From the NCBI GenBank assembly GCA_020846375.1, contig JADLDZ010000110.1, positions 1 to 34,431 of the forward strand: a DNA stretch of 34,431 bases, read 5' to 3'. The position numbers and the translations under genes are program-made. Of the stretch, positions 22,702 to 30,418 are shown in pieces; the first letter of the stretch is position 1; each line of letters starts with the position of its first letter. The stretch is from Nitrospirales bacterium (GTDB lineage: Bacteria > Nitrospirota > Thermodesulfovibrionia > Thermodesulfovibrionales > Dissulfurispiraceae). The notes under the pieces are model-generated. The model was not told the origin of the DNA and searched no databases. It worked only from the letters and a program-made list of their open reading frames with translations.

Positions 22702-22734
22702 ACCATGGTTTAAGATGTTTCAACCTGGGTTGAA
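22698..22734 (+). promoter_or_regulatory. Paired palindromic upstream activator sites
   Basis: TTAAACCATGGTTTAA (22698-22713) is a perfect 16-bp palindrome that includes the regulator's stop codon. TTCAACCTGGGTTGAA (22719-22734) is a second palindrome with 7-bp arms. Both share AACC-N2-GGTT, and their centres are 21 bp apart, two helical turns. They lie about 85-115 bp upstream of the -24 element, the normal place for sigma-54 activator sites. Binding by the adjacent CARF regulator is inferred. Confidence 0.7.
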
Positions 22735-22811
22735 GGATAAAATGATGTCAGGACTAACGACAAGGATACTAACACTTTTAATTACAACGGGTTGCCGCTC
22801 GTTCCGGGAAG

Positions 22812-22827
22812 TGGCATGGGCTTTGCT
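22812..22827 (+). promoter_or_regulatory. Sigma-54 (-24/-12) promoter of the restriction operon
   Basis: TGGCATGGGCTTTGCT has the invariant GG and GC elements at exactly the -24/-12 spacing, with ten bases between, and matches the TGGCAc-N5-TTGCw consensus at all but one strong position. The start would be near 22838, about 44 bp before the SNase-like gene. It is preceded by palindromes and by a sigma-54 activator gene, which raises confidence well above a bare motif match. Confidence 0.8.
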
Positions 22828-22881
22828 TCCTATCGGACGCAGACAGACCGAGCAAGGGTCCGAAACCAGAAAGGAGCGGCC

Positions 22882-23166
22882 ATGCCAACATTTACGGTCA
22901 CATCAATCATCGACGGAGATACTTTTGAGGTCCACCCCCTATGGAAATGGAACGGTGAGGCGGGTACCCGAGTCCGCCCGGCGGGCTACGATGCCCCGGA
23001 GCTTCACGCATATGGAGGCCAAGCGGCTAAGGACAAGTTGTCAAAGCTCATATGTGCGGGGCAAGTCGAACTCCGGACGGCCTACAAGATCGACCGAGGA
23101 CGCTTGGTCTGCGAAGTTTTTTTCAGAAACACGAATCTTGCGGATTACTTTCCCGAGTGGCAGTGA
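22882..23166 (+). CDS. Small SNase-like (thermonuclease-fold) protein
   Basis: The 94-residue protein has the staphylococcal nuclease core: VTSIIDGDTFEV near the N-terminus, RVRPAGYDAPELHAYG (about 34-49) with the conserved Arg and the DAPE glutamate, AAKDKLSKLI, and DRGRLVCEVFF carrying the second catalytic-type arginine. The residues matching the nuclease's two arginines and glutamate are all kept, so activity is possible. It is shorter than the usual 120-150 residues and has no signal peptide, so it would act in the cytoplasm. AAAGGAG precedes ATG 22882. It is the first gene behind the sigma-54 promoter and 27 bp before hsdR. Confidence 0.8.
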   Translation: MPTFTVTSIIDGDTFEVHPLWKWNGEAGTRVRPAGYDAPELHAYGGQAAKDKLSKLICAGQVELRTAYKIDRGRLVCEVFFRNTNLADYFPEWQ

Positions 23167-23193
23167 TCGGCTGGAATTTCAGGAGGAGCGCCT

Positions 23194-25473
23194 GTGAAGG
23201 ATTATTCGACTGAAGCAGATGCGAGGATTGTCATCGACGATCTGCTCTGCCAAGCGGGATGGGACCCCGCCGACAAGTCACAGGTGCTCACCGAGGTTTC
23301 TATTCGTGACACATCATGGGTGATCTCTGATCCCGTGGCTCCCTATGGATACAAACCCAGCCGGAAAACGAAAGACGGTGATGAGATACCAACCGGTCGC
23401 GCTGACTATGTCTTGATGGACCGGAACGGCCGCCCGCTTGCCATCATAGAGGCAAAGCGCACGGCCATAGAGCCATATACGGCCAAACAACAGGCGCTGC
23501 CATATGCCAAAAAAATCGGATCGCCGTTCATCTTTCTTACGAATGGCGAACTCATCTATTTCTGGGACTACGGCAACGACGACGCCCGGATCGTAAATTC
23601 CTTCTTTTCCCGCCGCGACCTTGAGCGATTGGTGGAGATGCGCACCACCCGCAAGCCGCTCGCTACAATAGAAATCCCAGAGTATTACCTGCGCCAAGGC
23701 GAGACCCGGCAGGTGCGGCCCTACCAGAGTGACACCATGCAGGCTCTGGACCACGCTGTGGAGCTCGGCAAGCGCCGTTTTCTGATTGAACTACCCACCG
23801 GCACAGGCAAGACGGATCTCGTCTCCATATATATCAAGCGGCTCATCCAGGCCGGACGCGCCGAGCGCATTTTGTTCCTGGTAGACAGGGAGCAGCTTGC
23901 CAAACAGGCGCTCGAAGCCATTCAAGACATTCTAAACCAATACAGCAGCTACTGGTTGCGCCCAGGCATGGTTCGGCAGGAACAACAGATTACGGTCTGT
24001 CTGCTTCAGACGATGATCAGCCGTTACACGGAATTCACCAGTGGCTATTTTGACGTGCTCATAGCCGACGAATGCCACCGGTCCATCTATGGCTCCTGGC
24101 AGACCGCGCTTACGCATTTTGATGCGCTTCACATAGGACTGACTGCAACACCCTCGGCCTATATCGAGCGGAACACCTTCCAATTCTATCAGTGCCACGA
24201 CGGCCAGCCGGATTTCGCCTTTCCGATCCTGCAGGCGTTTCGGGACGGTTTTCTGGTGCCCTACAAATTTGCCACCGGCATCACTCAAATCCTTGCTGAA
24301 GGTGCGGAGGTCGATGAACAAACATACGACCCGTCCGAATTTGAACGCAAATGGACGAACGAAGACTCCAACAAGAAAATGATGCAGGAGTTCGACCGGC
24401 TCGCCTGGGAGAACTTCAAAGAGTTGGCTCCCGGTCAAAAGACCGGACCTGGCAAGACCATCGTTTTTGCCATCACCAAGCACCATGCCGCAAGGCTGGC
24501 TCATTTCCTGAACGAATTACATCCTGAACTCAAGGGGCAGTACGCTGAGGTTATCACCAGCGACGTTGCGGACGCCGACGATCTCATCCGCAAGTTCAAA
24601 CGCGAGGAGTATCCGCAGGTTGCCGTCAGCGTCGGCATGCTCGATACCGGTTTCGACTGCCGGGAAGTGCTCCACCTGGTAATGTGCCGCCGGGTGCGCA
24701 GTCCCATCCTCTACCAACAGATGCGGGGTCGCGGAACGCGCACGGCAGATCATATCCAGAAGCGAAAATTCGTCATCTATGATTTCTTCGGCAACCACGA
24801 CTACTTCAACGATAGCGATACCGACATCTTCACCGGCATCGGTCGCGGACATGCTCCTGGCGGCGAACGCAAACCACCCAAACCGCCAGGCGACCTTGTC
24901 GAGCTTGGCCTCGAGGACGAGTGGCTTCACGCGGTTACCTATGTCGAGGTGGGGCCGGAGGGTGAGCGAGTCGACAAGCGCGACTATGTCACCAATTGGG
25001 AGACCAGCGTTCAATCTGCCGTGAAGGATGACCCGATCATCCAGAAGGTGCGGCGAGGAGAATTACTCACCGAAGACGAGGAAAAGGCGCTGGCTGACCG
25101 ATTAAACCGGCCGGAGATGTATTTCAACGAGGAGAACCTTCGCAGGGCTTACCGACAGCCGGGTGGCAACCTAATCGATTTTATTAAGGCCGCTCTTGGC
25201 AGCCTCAAGATAAAACCCCGCGAAGAAGAATTGACCGAGAATTTCCAGGCGTGGCTGGTCGCAAAATCGATCACACCCCAGCAGGCGCAGTATCTTTCAC
25301 TCCTCAAGAACCGCGGCATCGCCCGCGGCCGCATCGAGCTGGAGGATTTGTTCCAGCCGCCACTTTCCATTTTGAATGCGGCAGAGTTGGGCGTTGAGCT
25401 CTTCGGCGAGAGGGGGCTCAAGGAAATCATCCAGGATTTGAACGATTCGGTCTTCATGAAGAAGGTCGCATAA
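23194..25473 (+). CDS. hsdR: Type I restriction endonuclease, R subunit
   Basis: The 759-residue motor and nuclease subunit of a type I restriction enzyme cuts DNA after translocation. An N-terminal PD-(D/E)xK nuclease is visible as TGRADYVLMDRNGRPLAIIE then AKR (about 67-89). The SF2 motor has Walker A ELPTGTGKTDL (about 197-207), the DECH box in IADECHRSIYGSW (about 289), TATPS (about 317) and motif VI QQMRGRGTRT (about 508). The C-terminal region, with LGSLKIKPREEEL and ITPQQAQYLSLLKNRG, fits the EcoEI-type C domain that docks on the methylase. It starts with GTG 23194 after AGGAGGAG. It is directly followed by hsdM at 9 bp. Confidence 0.95.
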   Translation: MKDYSTEADARIVIDDLLCQAGWDPADKSQVLTEVSIRDTSWVISDPVAPYGYKPSRKTKDGDEIPTGRADYVLMDRNGRPLAIIEAKRTAIEPYTAKQQALPYAKKIGSPFIFLTNGELIYFWDYGNDDARIVNSFFSRRDLERLVEMRTTRKPLATIEIPEYYLRQGETRQVRPYQSDTMQALDHAVELGKRRFLIELPTGTGKTDLVSIYIKRLIQAGRAERILFLVDREQLAKQALEAIQDILNQYSSYWLRPGMVRQEQQITVCLLQTMISRYTEFTSGYFDVLIADECHRSIYGSWQTALTHFDALHIGLTATPSAYIERNTFQFYQCHDGQPDFAFPILQAFRDGFLVPYKFATGITQILAEGAEVDEQTYDPSEFERKWTNEDSNKKMMQEFDRLAWENFKELAPGQKTGPGKTIVFAITKHHAARLAHFLNELHPELKGQYAEVITSDVADADDLIRKFKREEYPQVAVSVGMLDTGFDCREVLHLVMCRRVRSPILYQQMRGRGTRTADHIQKRKFVIYDFFGNHDYFNDSDTDIFTGIGRGHAPGGERKPPKPPGDLVELGLEDEWLHAVTYVEVGPEGERVDKRDYVTNWETSVQSAVKDDPIIQKVRRGELLTEDEEKALADRLNRPEMYFNEENLRRAYRQPGGNLIDFIKAALGSLKIKPREEELTENFQAWLVAKSITPQQAQYLSLLKNRGIARGRIELEDLFQPPLSILNAAELGVELFGERGLKEIIQDLNDSVFMKKVA

Positions 25474-25482
25474 GGAGCAGCG

Positions 25483-27153
25483 ATGAACCAGGATTTGCGC
25501 AGAAAATTGAACCGGATCACCGACATCCTTTGGGCCGGCGGTGTGACCAATCCGGTTACCTATATCGAGCAGATTTCGTATCTGATTTACCTTAAGCTGC
25601 TCGACGAGGAGGAATCCAGCCGCGAGCTCAAGGCCCGGCTCATGGGAAAACAGACCAACGGTAACGGCAAACTGCTCTACCCGAAACAGGCCGAGCGTTT
25701 CCGCTGGTCCAAGTGGCGTTTCAAGAGTGGTACGGATCTGCGCGACTTCGTGCGCGACCACGTTTTTCCCTATATGGCTTCGCTGGTGAAGGAGGAGCCG
25801 CAGATCGCAGAGTATTTCCGCGACGCCGTGCTTGAGGTCGTTGACCCCAACGTGCTCAAGCAAGTGGTGGACGAGATCGACGGCATTGACTTCGCCAAGC
25901 TCGGCACCGACGTGAAGGGCGACATCTTCGAATACATGCTGACCCACCTGGGGCAGTCCGCTCTGAATGGCCAATTTCGAACGCCTCGCCAGATCCGCAC
26001 CATGATGGTCGAGATGTTGGACCCCAACCTCGGCGATACGATCTATGACCCGGCTTGCGGTACCGGCGGCTTCCTTATCGATGCTGTCGAGTACATTCTG
26101 GCCAGATACTCAACCGAGCCTCAGGAAGTACCCATCTACGGCGAGGAGTGGCTGGAAAAGCGCGCCCAATCCATCAAGGAAGCGCAGAAGGACATCCCAA
26201 CCTTGCAGACCTACCGCAAGGGACCGGGTGAAAAGATTCCCAACTGGGAGCTTTTGGAGCGCTCCATCTACGGCATCGACGTATCGCGCCAGATGATGCG
26301 GATCGCCATGATGAATCTGGTGCTACACGGCATCCGCCAGGCCAACGTTAAGCGCGCCAACACGCTATCCGATATGGGTGGTCTCAGCGAGGACGATCTG
26401 AACCGCCGCTACAAGGTGATCCTTTCCAATCCGCCCTTTGCCGGCGTCCTTCCCAAAGAGTCGATCCGTAAGGACCTGCCCACCAACTCCAAAAAGAGCG
26501 AGCTGCTCTTTCTGGGTGTGATGATGGAGGCCTTGGCGCCGGGCGGCCAGTGTGCGGTGGTTGTGCCCGAGGGGCTCCTTTTCGGTTCGACCTCGGCGCA
26601 CGTAGAACTCCGACGAAAACTCGTCGAGGATTTCGATTTACTGGCTGTGGTCTCCCTGCCTGCTGGAGTATTCAAACCCTACGCCGGAGTCAAGACCGGG
26701 GTCCTGGCCTTCCGGATGCCAGCTTCAAGCGTTAAGAAGGACAAAAAGACCAAGCATAAGGAAAAGGTCTGGTTCTACGATGTGCGTGCAGACGGTTTCG
26801 ACCCTGACAAGATTTCCGGTGGCGGCAGGCCTGAAACCCCCGAACGGAACGACATCCCTGATCTTCTCAGCAAATGGAAGGCCTGCAAGGAATCGAAGTT
26901 CTCGAATCCGCCGGGTGTCGAGGCCGGAACCCTTTTGCAACCCGGAAGCGACGAGCCGCGCTGCTGGTGGGCAACCATCAAATCTGTCGCCGAAAACGAT
27001 TACAACCTTGCTGCGGGACGCTACAAGCCTCAGATTGCTGAAAAGGCTCCGGATGATGACCCGAAGCAGCTTATTAGGGAGACACTGACGATTGAACATG
27101 AGATCGCTGGTGGTTTGGAGAGGTTGCTTCAATACATGGAGGCGGTCGAATGA
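25483..27153 (+). CDS. hsdM: Type I DNA methyltransferase, M subunit
   Basis: At 556 residues this is a full N6-adenine methylase subunit. An N-terminal helical domain (LRRKLNRITDILWAGGVTN) leads to the SAM motif IYDPACGTGGFLIDA (about 186-200). The catalytic NPPF sits in VILSNPPFAGVLP (about 311-323), and a long C-terminal region contacts the S subunit. It modifies host DNA and forms the core M2S enzyme with HsdS, and R2M2S with HsdR. TAAGGAG precedes ATG 25483. Its stop overlaps the hsdS start as ATGA, so stoichiometry is probably set by coupled translation. No lesions seen. Confidence 0.96.
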   Translation: MNQDLRRKLNRITDILWAGGVTNPVTYIEQISYLIYLKLLDEEESSRELKARLMGKQTNGNGKLLYPKQAERFRWSKWRFKSGTDLRDFVRDHVFPYMASLVKEEPQIAEYFRDAVLEVVDPNVLKQVVDEIDGIDFAKLGTDVKGDIFEYMLTHLGQSALNGQFRTPRQIRTMMVEMLDPNLGDTIYDPACGTGGFLIDAVEYILARYSTEPQEVPIYGEEWLEKRAQSIKEAQKDIPTLQTYRKGPGEKIPNWELLERSIYGIDVSRQMMRIAMMNLVLHGIRQANVKRANTLSDMGGLSEDDLNRRYKVILSNPPFAGVLPKESIRKDLPTNSKKSELLFLGVMMEALAPGGQCAVVVPEGLLFGSTSAHVELRRKLVEDFDLLAVVSLPAGVFKPYAGVKTGVLAFRMPASSVKKDKKTKHKEKVWFYDVRADGFDPDKISGGGRPETPERNDIPDLLSKWKACKESKFSNPPGVEAGTLLQPGSDEPRCWWATIKSVAENDYNLAAGRYKPQIAEKAPDDDPKQLIRETLTIEHEIAGGLERLLQYMEAVE

Positions 27154-29042
27154 AGTGGTCGATACATCCTCTGTCAAAGATAGCGATTGACCTTCAGCCT
27201 GGGTTCGCAATGCTGCCAAAAGCAGGGGATTCGAATTTCCCACAGCTTAGAACGAACAACGTGTCTTCTGAAGGCCGGATTGACCTAAATCTGGTCAAGA
27301 AAGTTCCCGCATCCAAGAAAGAATGCGAGCGCTACTCGCTTCAACATGGCGATATTCTTTTCAACAATACAAACAGTGTCGACCTGGTCGGCAAGACCGC
27401 TCTCTTTGATCTCGAAGGGCCCTATCTTTTCTCAAACCATATGACTCGTGTTCGGGTCAATCTCGAAATTGCAGACCCGCACTTCGTAGCACGGCAATTA
27501 TTCTGGATCTGGAGATCCGGTGGTTTCCGAACGATGGTCACTCGCTGGGTAAATCAGGCGGCAATCAATAAGACAATGCTTGGGGGCGTGAAGATCTGTC
27601 TGCCAGCCCTCTCCGAGCAACGTCGAATTGTTGAGATACTCCACCAGGCAGACGCACTTCGGAGAAAGCGCGCCGAGGCCGACGCAAAGGCCGGTCGCAT
27701 TCTCCCCGCGTTATTTTACAGAGTGTTTGGCGATCCTCTGGCACTGATAAGCTCCGGCGAGGGTGTCCCTCTTTCTGAGCTTGAAGTAGACCTGCAGAAC
27801 GGATTTGCCTGTGGCGAAAAGGATGTTGAGGATGGCGTTCCGCACCTCCGCATGAACAACATCGACGATGCAGGCGTGCTCAATCTGGAACTTGTCCGGA
27901 CCGTCCCGTTTGACCGTGATACTGAACGGTATCGGCTAATGGAGAAAGACGTGCTTTTCATGGGCACGAACAGCGAGGACAAGATCGGCAAGACCTGTCT
28001 ATTCTTGCCTCCCGATGAACGAACCTACCTATTCAGCAATCATCTAATCCGCCTTCGCGTATCGGACTCGCGCATTACCCCAGAGTATCTTGCTGGTTTC
28101 CTCCACCTCCTATGGTCGAAGAGGTTCTTCCCTTCCATTGCCAAGAGATGGGTCAACCAATCTGCGGTGGCTCAGTCTTCACTTGCAGCCCTTCGCATTC
28201 CGTTGCCGGGCGAAAGATCGCTTCAAATGTTCACGGCCGCATTCCAAAACCTCCTGTCTCTGAGAGCACAGCGGGTGCGCTCAGGAGAAACCCTCGACCA
28301 GACCTTTGCCGTCTTGCTTCATCGTGCCTTTACCGGCGACCTCACGGTCAAGTGGCGCGAGGCGCATATGAAGGAACTCCTGGCGGAGATGGAAGCCCAG
28401 GCCAAAGCTCTTGATTGCCCGTCAACGCAGAGCAAATCACCAGAGGTCGGATCGAAACGCCATGCCGGTCATGACATGCATAACAAGGCAGCATTGGCTG
28501 CGTATATAACTGACCGTTGCCATACACCCGACCGCCCCATGGGAAGGGTGAAGCTCGCCAAGCTCTTTTATTTGGTACAGCAAAAGGCAGAGATCGAACT
28601 CACCGAGACATTCATGAAGCGCGCCGCTGGGCCGCTTGACGATGAAATCCACAAGTTCCTGAGCCTTGCTCAGAAGAGTAAGTGGCTGGTTCTCCTCCGG
28701 GGAGAAGGCGATCTGAAACCCGTAAAGCCGGGAACAAACGTTTCCAAAGCCATCGAGCAAGCCGAGAAGCTTTTAGGTCCTGCAAAGGCAAAGGTTGACG
28801 AGATGCTCGACCAGATGAAGGGATGGGGCTACCGCGCTCTTGAACGCTGGGCCACCGTCCTCGATGCATCCTTCGAACTGAAGGCAGCCGGACATCCTGC
28901 TACGGTCGAGACCATTAAGGATGTCATCCAGAAGCATCCGGAGTGGGTGCCCAAATTAAACAGGGATGAGTTCTCAGACACACATATCGAAACCGCTCTC
29001 AAAGGACTGCGCGGTTTCGGCTTTATCACAAACCAAGATTGA
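27150..29042 (+). CDS. hsdS: Type I specificity subunit fused to a C-terminal Panacea-like domain
   Basis: The 630-residue protein is longer than the usual 400-450. Two target-recognition domains (about 1-150 and 200-365) with helical spacers (ADALRRKRAEADAKAGRIL and the helix near 395-440) make a normal HsdS that reads the two halves of the target site. The two domains clearly resemble each other (LVGKTALF/KIGKTCLF, YLFSNHMTRVRV/YLFSNHLIRLRV, RWVNQAA/RWVNQSA). From about residue 445 an extra domain follows (HNKAALAAYITDR, GRVKLAKLFYLVQQKAEIEL, AAGPLDDEIHKFLSLAQ) that looks like the Panacea/DUF4065 type found in antitoxins. One uninterrupted frame carries both. Its role is unknown: it might bind the downstream proteins or a phage factor. 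Confidence 0.9.
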   Translation: MKWSIHPLSKIAIDLQPGFAMLPKAGDSNFPQLRTNNVSSEGRIDLNLVKKVPASKKECERYSLQHGDILFNNTNSVDLVGKTALFDLEGPYLFSNHMTRVRVNLEIADPHFVARQLFWIWRSGGFRTMVTRWVNQAAINKTMLGGVKICLPALSEQRRIVEILHQADALRRKRAEADAKAGRILPALFYRVFGDPLALISSGEGVPLSELEVDLQNGFACGEKDVEDGVPHLRMNNIDDAGVLNLELVRTVPFDRDTERYRLMEKDVLFMGTNSEDKIGKTCLFLPPDERTYLFSNHLIRLRVSDSRITPEYLAGFLHLLWSKRFFPSIAKRWVNQSAVAQSSLAALRIPLPGERSLQMFTAAFQNLLSLRAQRVRSGETLDQTFAVLLHRAFTGDLTVKWREAHMKELLAEMEAQAKALDCPSTQSKSPEVGSKRHAGHDMHNKAALAAYITDRCHTPDRPMGRVKLAKLFYLVQQKAEIELTETFMKRAAGPLDDEIHKFLSLAQKSKWLVLLRGEGDLKPVKPGTNVSKAIEQAEKLLGPAKAKVDEMLDQMKGWGYRALERWATVLDASFELKAAGHPATVETIKDVIQKHPEWVPKLNRDEFSDTHIETALKGLRGFGFITNQD

Positions 29043-29054
29043 TGGAGGTGCATT

Positions 29055-29261
29055 ATGCCCAAGAAGCCAGAAAACCACGGCAAACCCTGGACCGACAAGC
29101 AGGTTCAGCAGTTGGAAAAACTCGTTGACCAGAACACCCCCACACGGGTGATCGGTCTCAAACTCGGACGGACGGAAGACTCGATCCGGTCCAAGGCAAG
29201 CGAAGAGGACATCTCGCTCAAGCCGACAAATCAATCACCTTACAACCGGCGCAAGAAATGA
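29055..29261 (+). CDS. Small basic HTH-like protein
   Basis: The 68-residue protein has a Myb/SANT-like segment GKPWTDKQVQQLEKLVDQNTP, then TRVIGLKLGRTEDSIRSKASEEDISL, a pattern expected of a short DNA-binding helix bundle, and a basic tail. A perfect GGAGGTG (29044-29050) precedes ATG 29055, and 12 bp separate it from hsdS, so it is a genuine operon member. I do not recognise a named family. A DNA-binding or regulatory role is an inference. Confidence 0.8.
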   Translation: MPKKPENHGKPWTDKQVQQLEKLVDQNTPTRVIGLKLGRTEDSIRSKASEEDISLKPTNQSPYNRRKK

Positions 29262-29279
29262 GGCGTTGAAGGAAGTAGC

Positions 29280-30416
29280 ATGGACGACGATCTTCGACAT
29301 TTCCGGCCAGCCTACCTGAAGCTCCAGGAGGATATGGAACGCTTGAACCGCGCGCTCAAGCCGTCCTATCTGAGCGTTTATGAACGGATGGAACGGGCGC
29401 TTGAGCCGATCCGGCGTCAGCATTTGGAGATCTCACGTTCCATCGAGCTTTCCGGACTTGCGTCATCCCGTCTGGCGGAGATCGTCCAGGCCAATCAGCG
29501 TTGGCAAGATCTGATCGACCAAGCCACCGTCTCGGGCCGCGTTTTTGAGGATATCAAGCGGACGCATCAGACATGGCTCGAAGGGATCAGGCCGATGCAG
29601 GATAGCATCGAACAGCTTCAAGCAGCGGCCAAAATGTCTCTTGGCGATATGGCATATCGGGCGACTGTCGCAGAGCAGCTCTTCGCCGGAATTGACTTCG
29701 ATGCCATGCGACAAGCTATGGCATTGCCGGAGCCGGCGTTCCTGAAGTTCCAGGACGTGATCGGCAATGTGACGTCAACCTATGAGAAACTGGCCGCATC
29801 GATTCGAGTCCTTCCAGATGTGACCTATTTACCTGCGTTCGCGCTGCCCGGAGCAACGCGTGAGGTCTTCATCACTGGCTACGCTTCAGACGCGATCCGG
29901 ATTCCAGAAGAGCCGGAGGACGAGGATGATGCATCTGTCGTTCAGTTGATCGCCGAAGTGGAGCAGGAAACCTCTGGCTGTATCGGATTGCTACAGGCCG
30001 TTGATCCCGCCCTGGCCAGACCGTATATCGGCGCTCACGATGCACTTCGTGGGAGAAACGCCGATAGAGCGAGACACATTCTTTCCTCGTTGAGAGAGTT
30101 CTGGAACCACTTGCTGCGTCGCCTGGCCCCGGACAAACACGTGCTTTCATGGATATCGACGGATGATAAAGACCTTCTCCACGAGGGGCGGCCCACCCGG
30201 AGAGCGCGCGTGCTGTATGTTTGTCGCAGCCTCAACCATGAGCCTCTGACCGAGTTCGTCGTTCAAGACACGCGTGCGCTGGTGAAACTGGTGGAGTTTT
30301 TCAATCGTGTCCACGAACTCGAGCCGAAATTGACGGATGAACAGCTTCGCGCCCTCCTGCTCCGAACCGATTCTTGGCTCACGTACATTCTGCAAATTTG
30401 GGAGGGGACGAGATAA
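29280..30416 (+). CDS. Coiled-coil protein with a C-terminal domain resembling pPIWI-associated nucleases
   Basis: The first 200 or so of 378 residues are helical and heptad-like (HFRPAYLKLQEDMERLNRAL, then RQHLEISRSIELSGL), suggesting a coiled coil. An acidic linker (PEEPEDEDDA, about 204-213) follows. The C-terminal 150 residues, starting LLQAVDPALARPYIGAHDAL, with ARHILSSLREFWNHLLRRLAP and PTRRARVLYVC, recall the predicted nuclease domains associated with prokaryotic PIWI and other defence loci. I see no firm catalytic motif, so nuclease activity is uncertain. GGAAG precedes the ATG. It ends 2 bp before the ATPase gene, which suggests the two work as partners. Confidence 0.7.
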   Translation: MDDDLRHFRPAYLKLQEDMERLNRALKPSYLSVYERMERALEPIRRQHLEISRSIELSGLASSRLAEIVQANQRWQDLIDQATVSGRVFEDIKRTHQTWLEGIRPMQDSIEQLQAAAKMSLGDMAYRATVAEQLFAGIDFDAMRQAMALPEPAFLKFQDVIGNVTSTYEKLAASIRVLPDVTYLPAFALPGATREVFITGYASDAIRIPEEPEDEDDASVVQLIAEVEQETSGCIGLLQAVDPALARPYIGAHDALRGRNADRARHILSSLREFWNHLLRRLAPDKHVLSWISTDDKDLLHEGRPTRRARVLYVCRSLNHEPLTEFVVQDTRALVKLVEFFNRVHELEPKLTDEQLRALLLRTDSWLTYILQIWEGTR

Positions 30417-30418
30417 CC

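Noticed and set aside
22604..23197. 197-residue plus-strand frame overlapping the regulator and SNase gene
   Set aside because: It crosses the end of the regulator, the promoter region and the SNase gene in another frame; the SNase and regulator frames have clear motifs.
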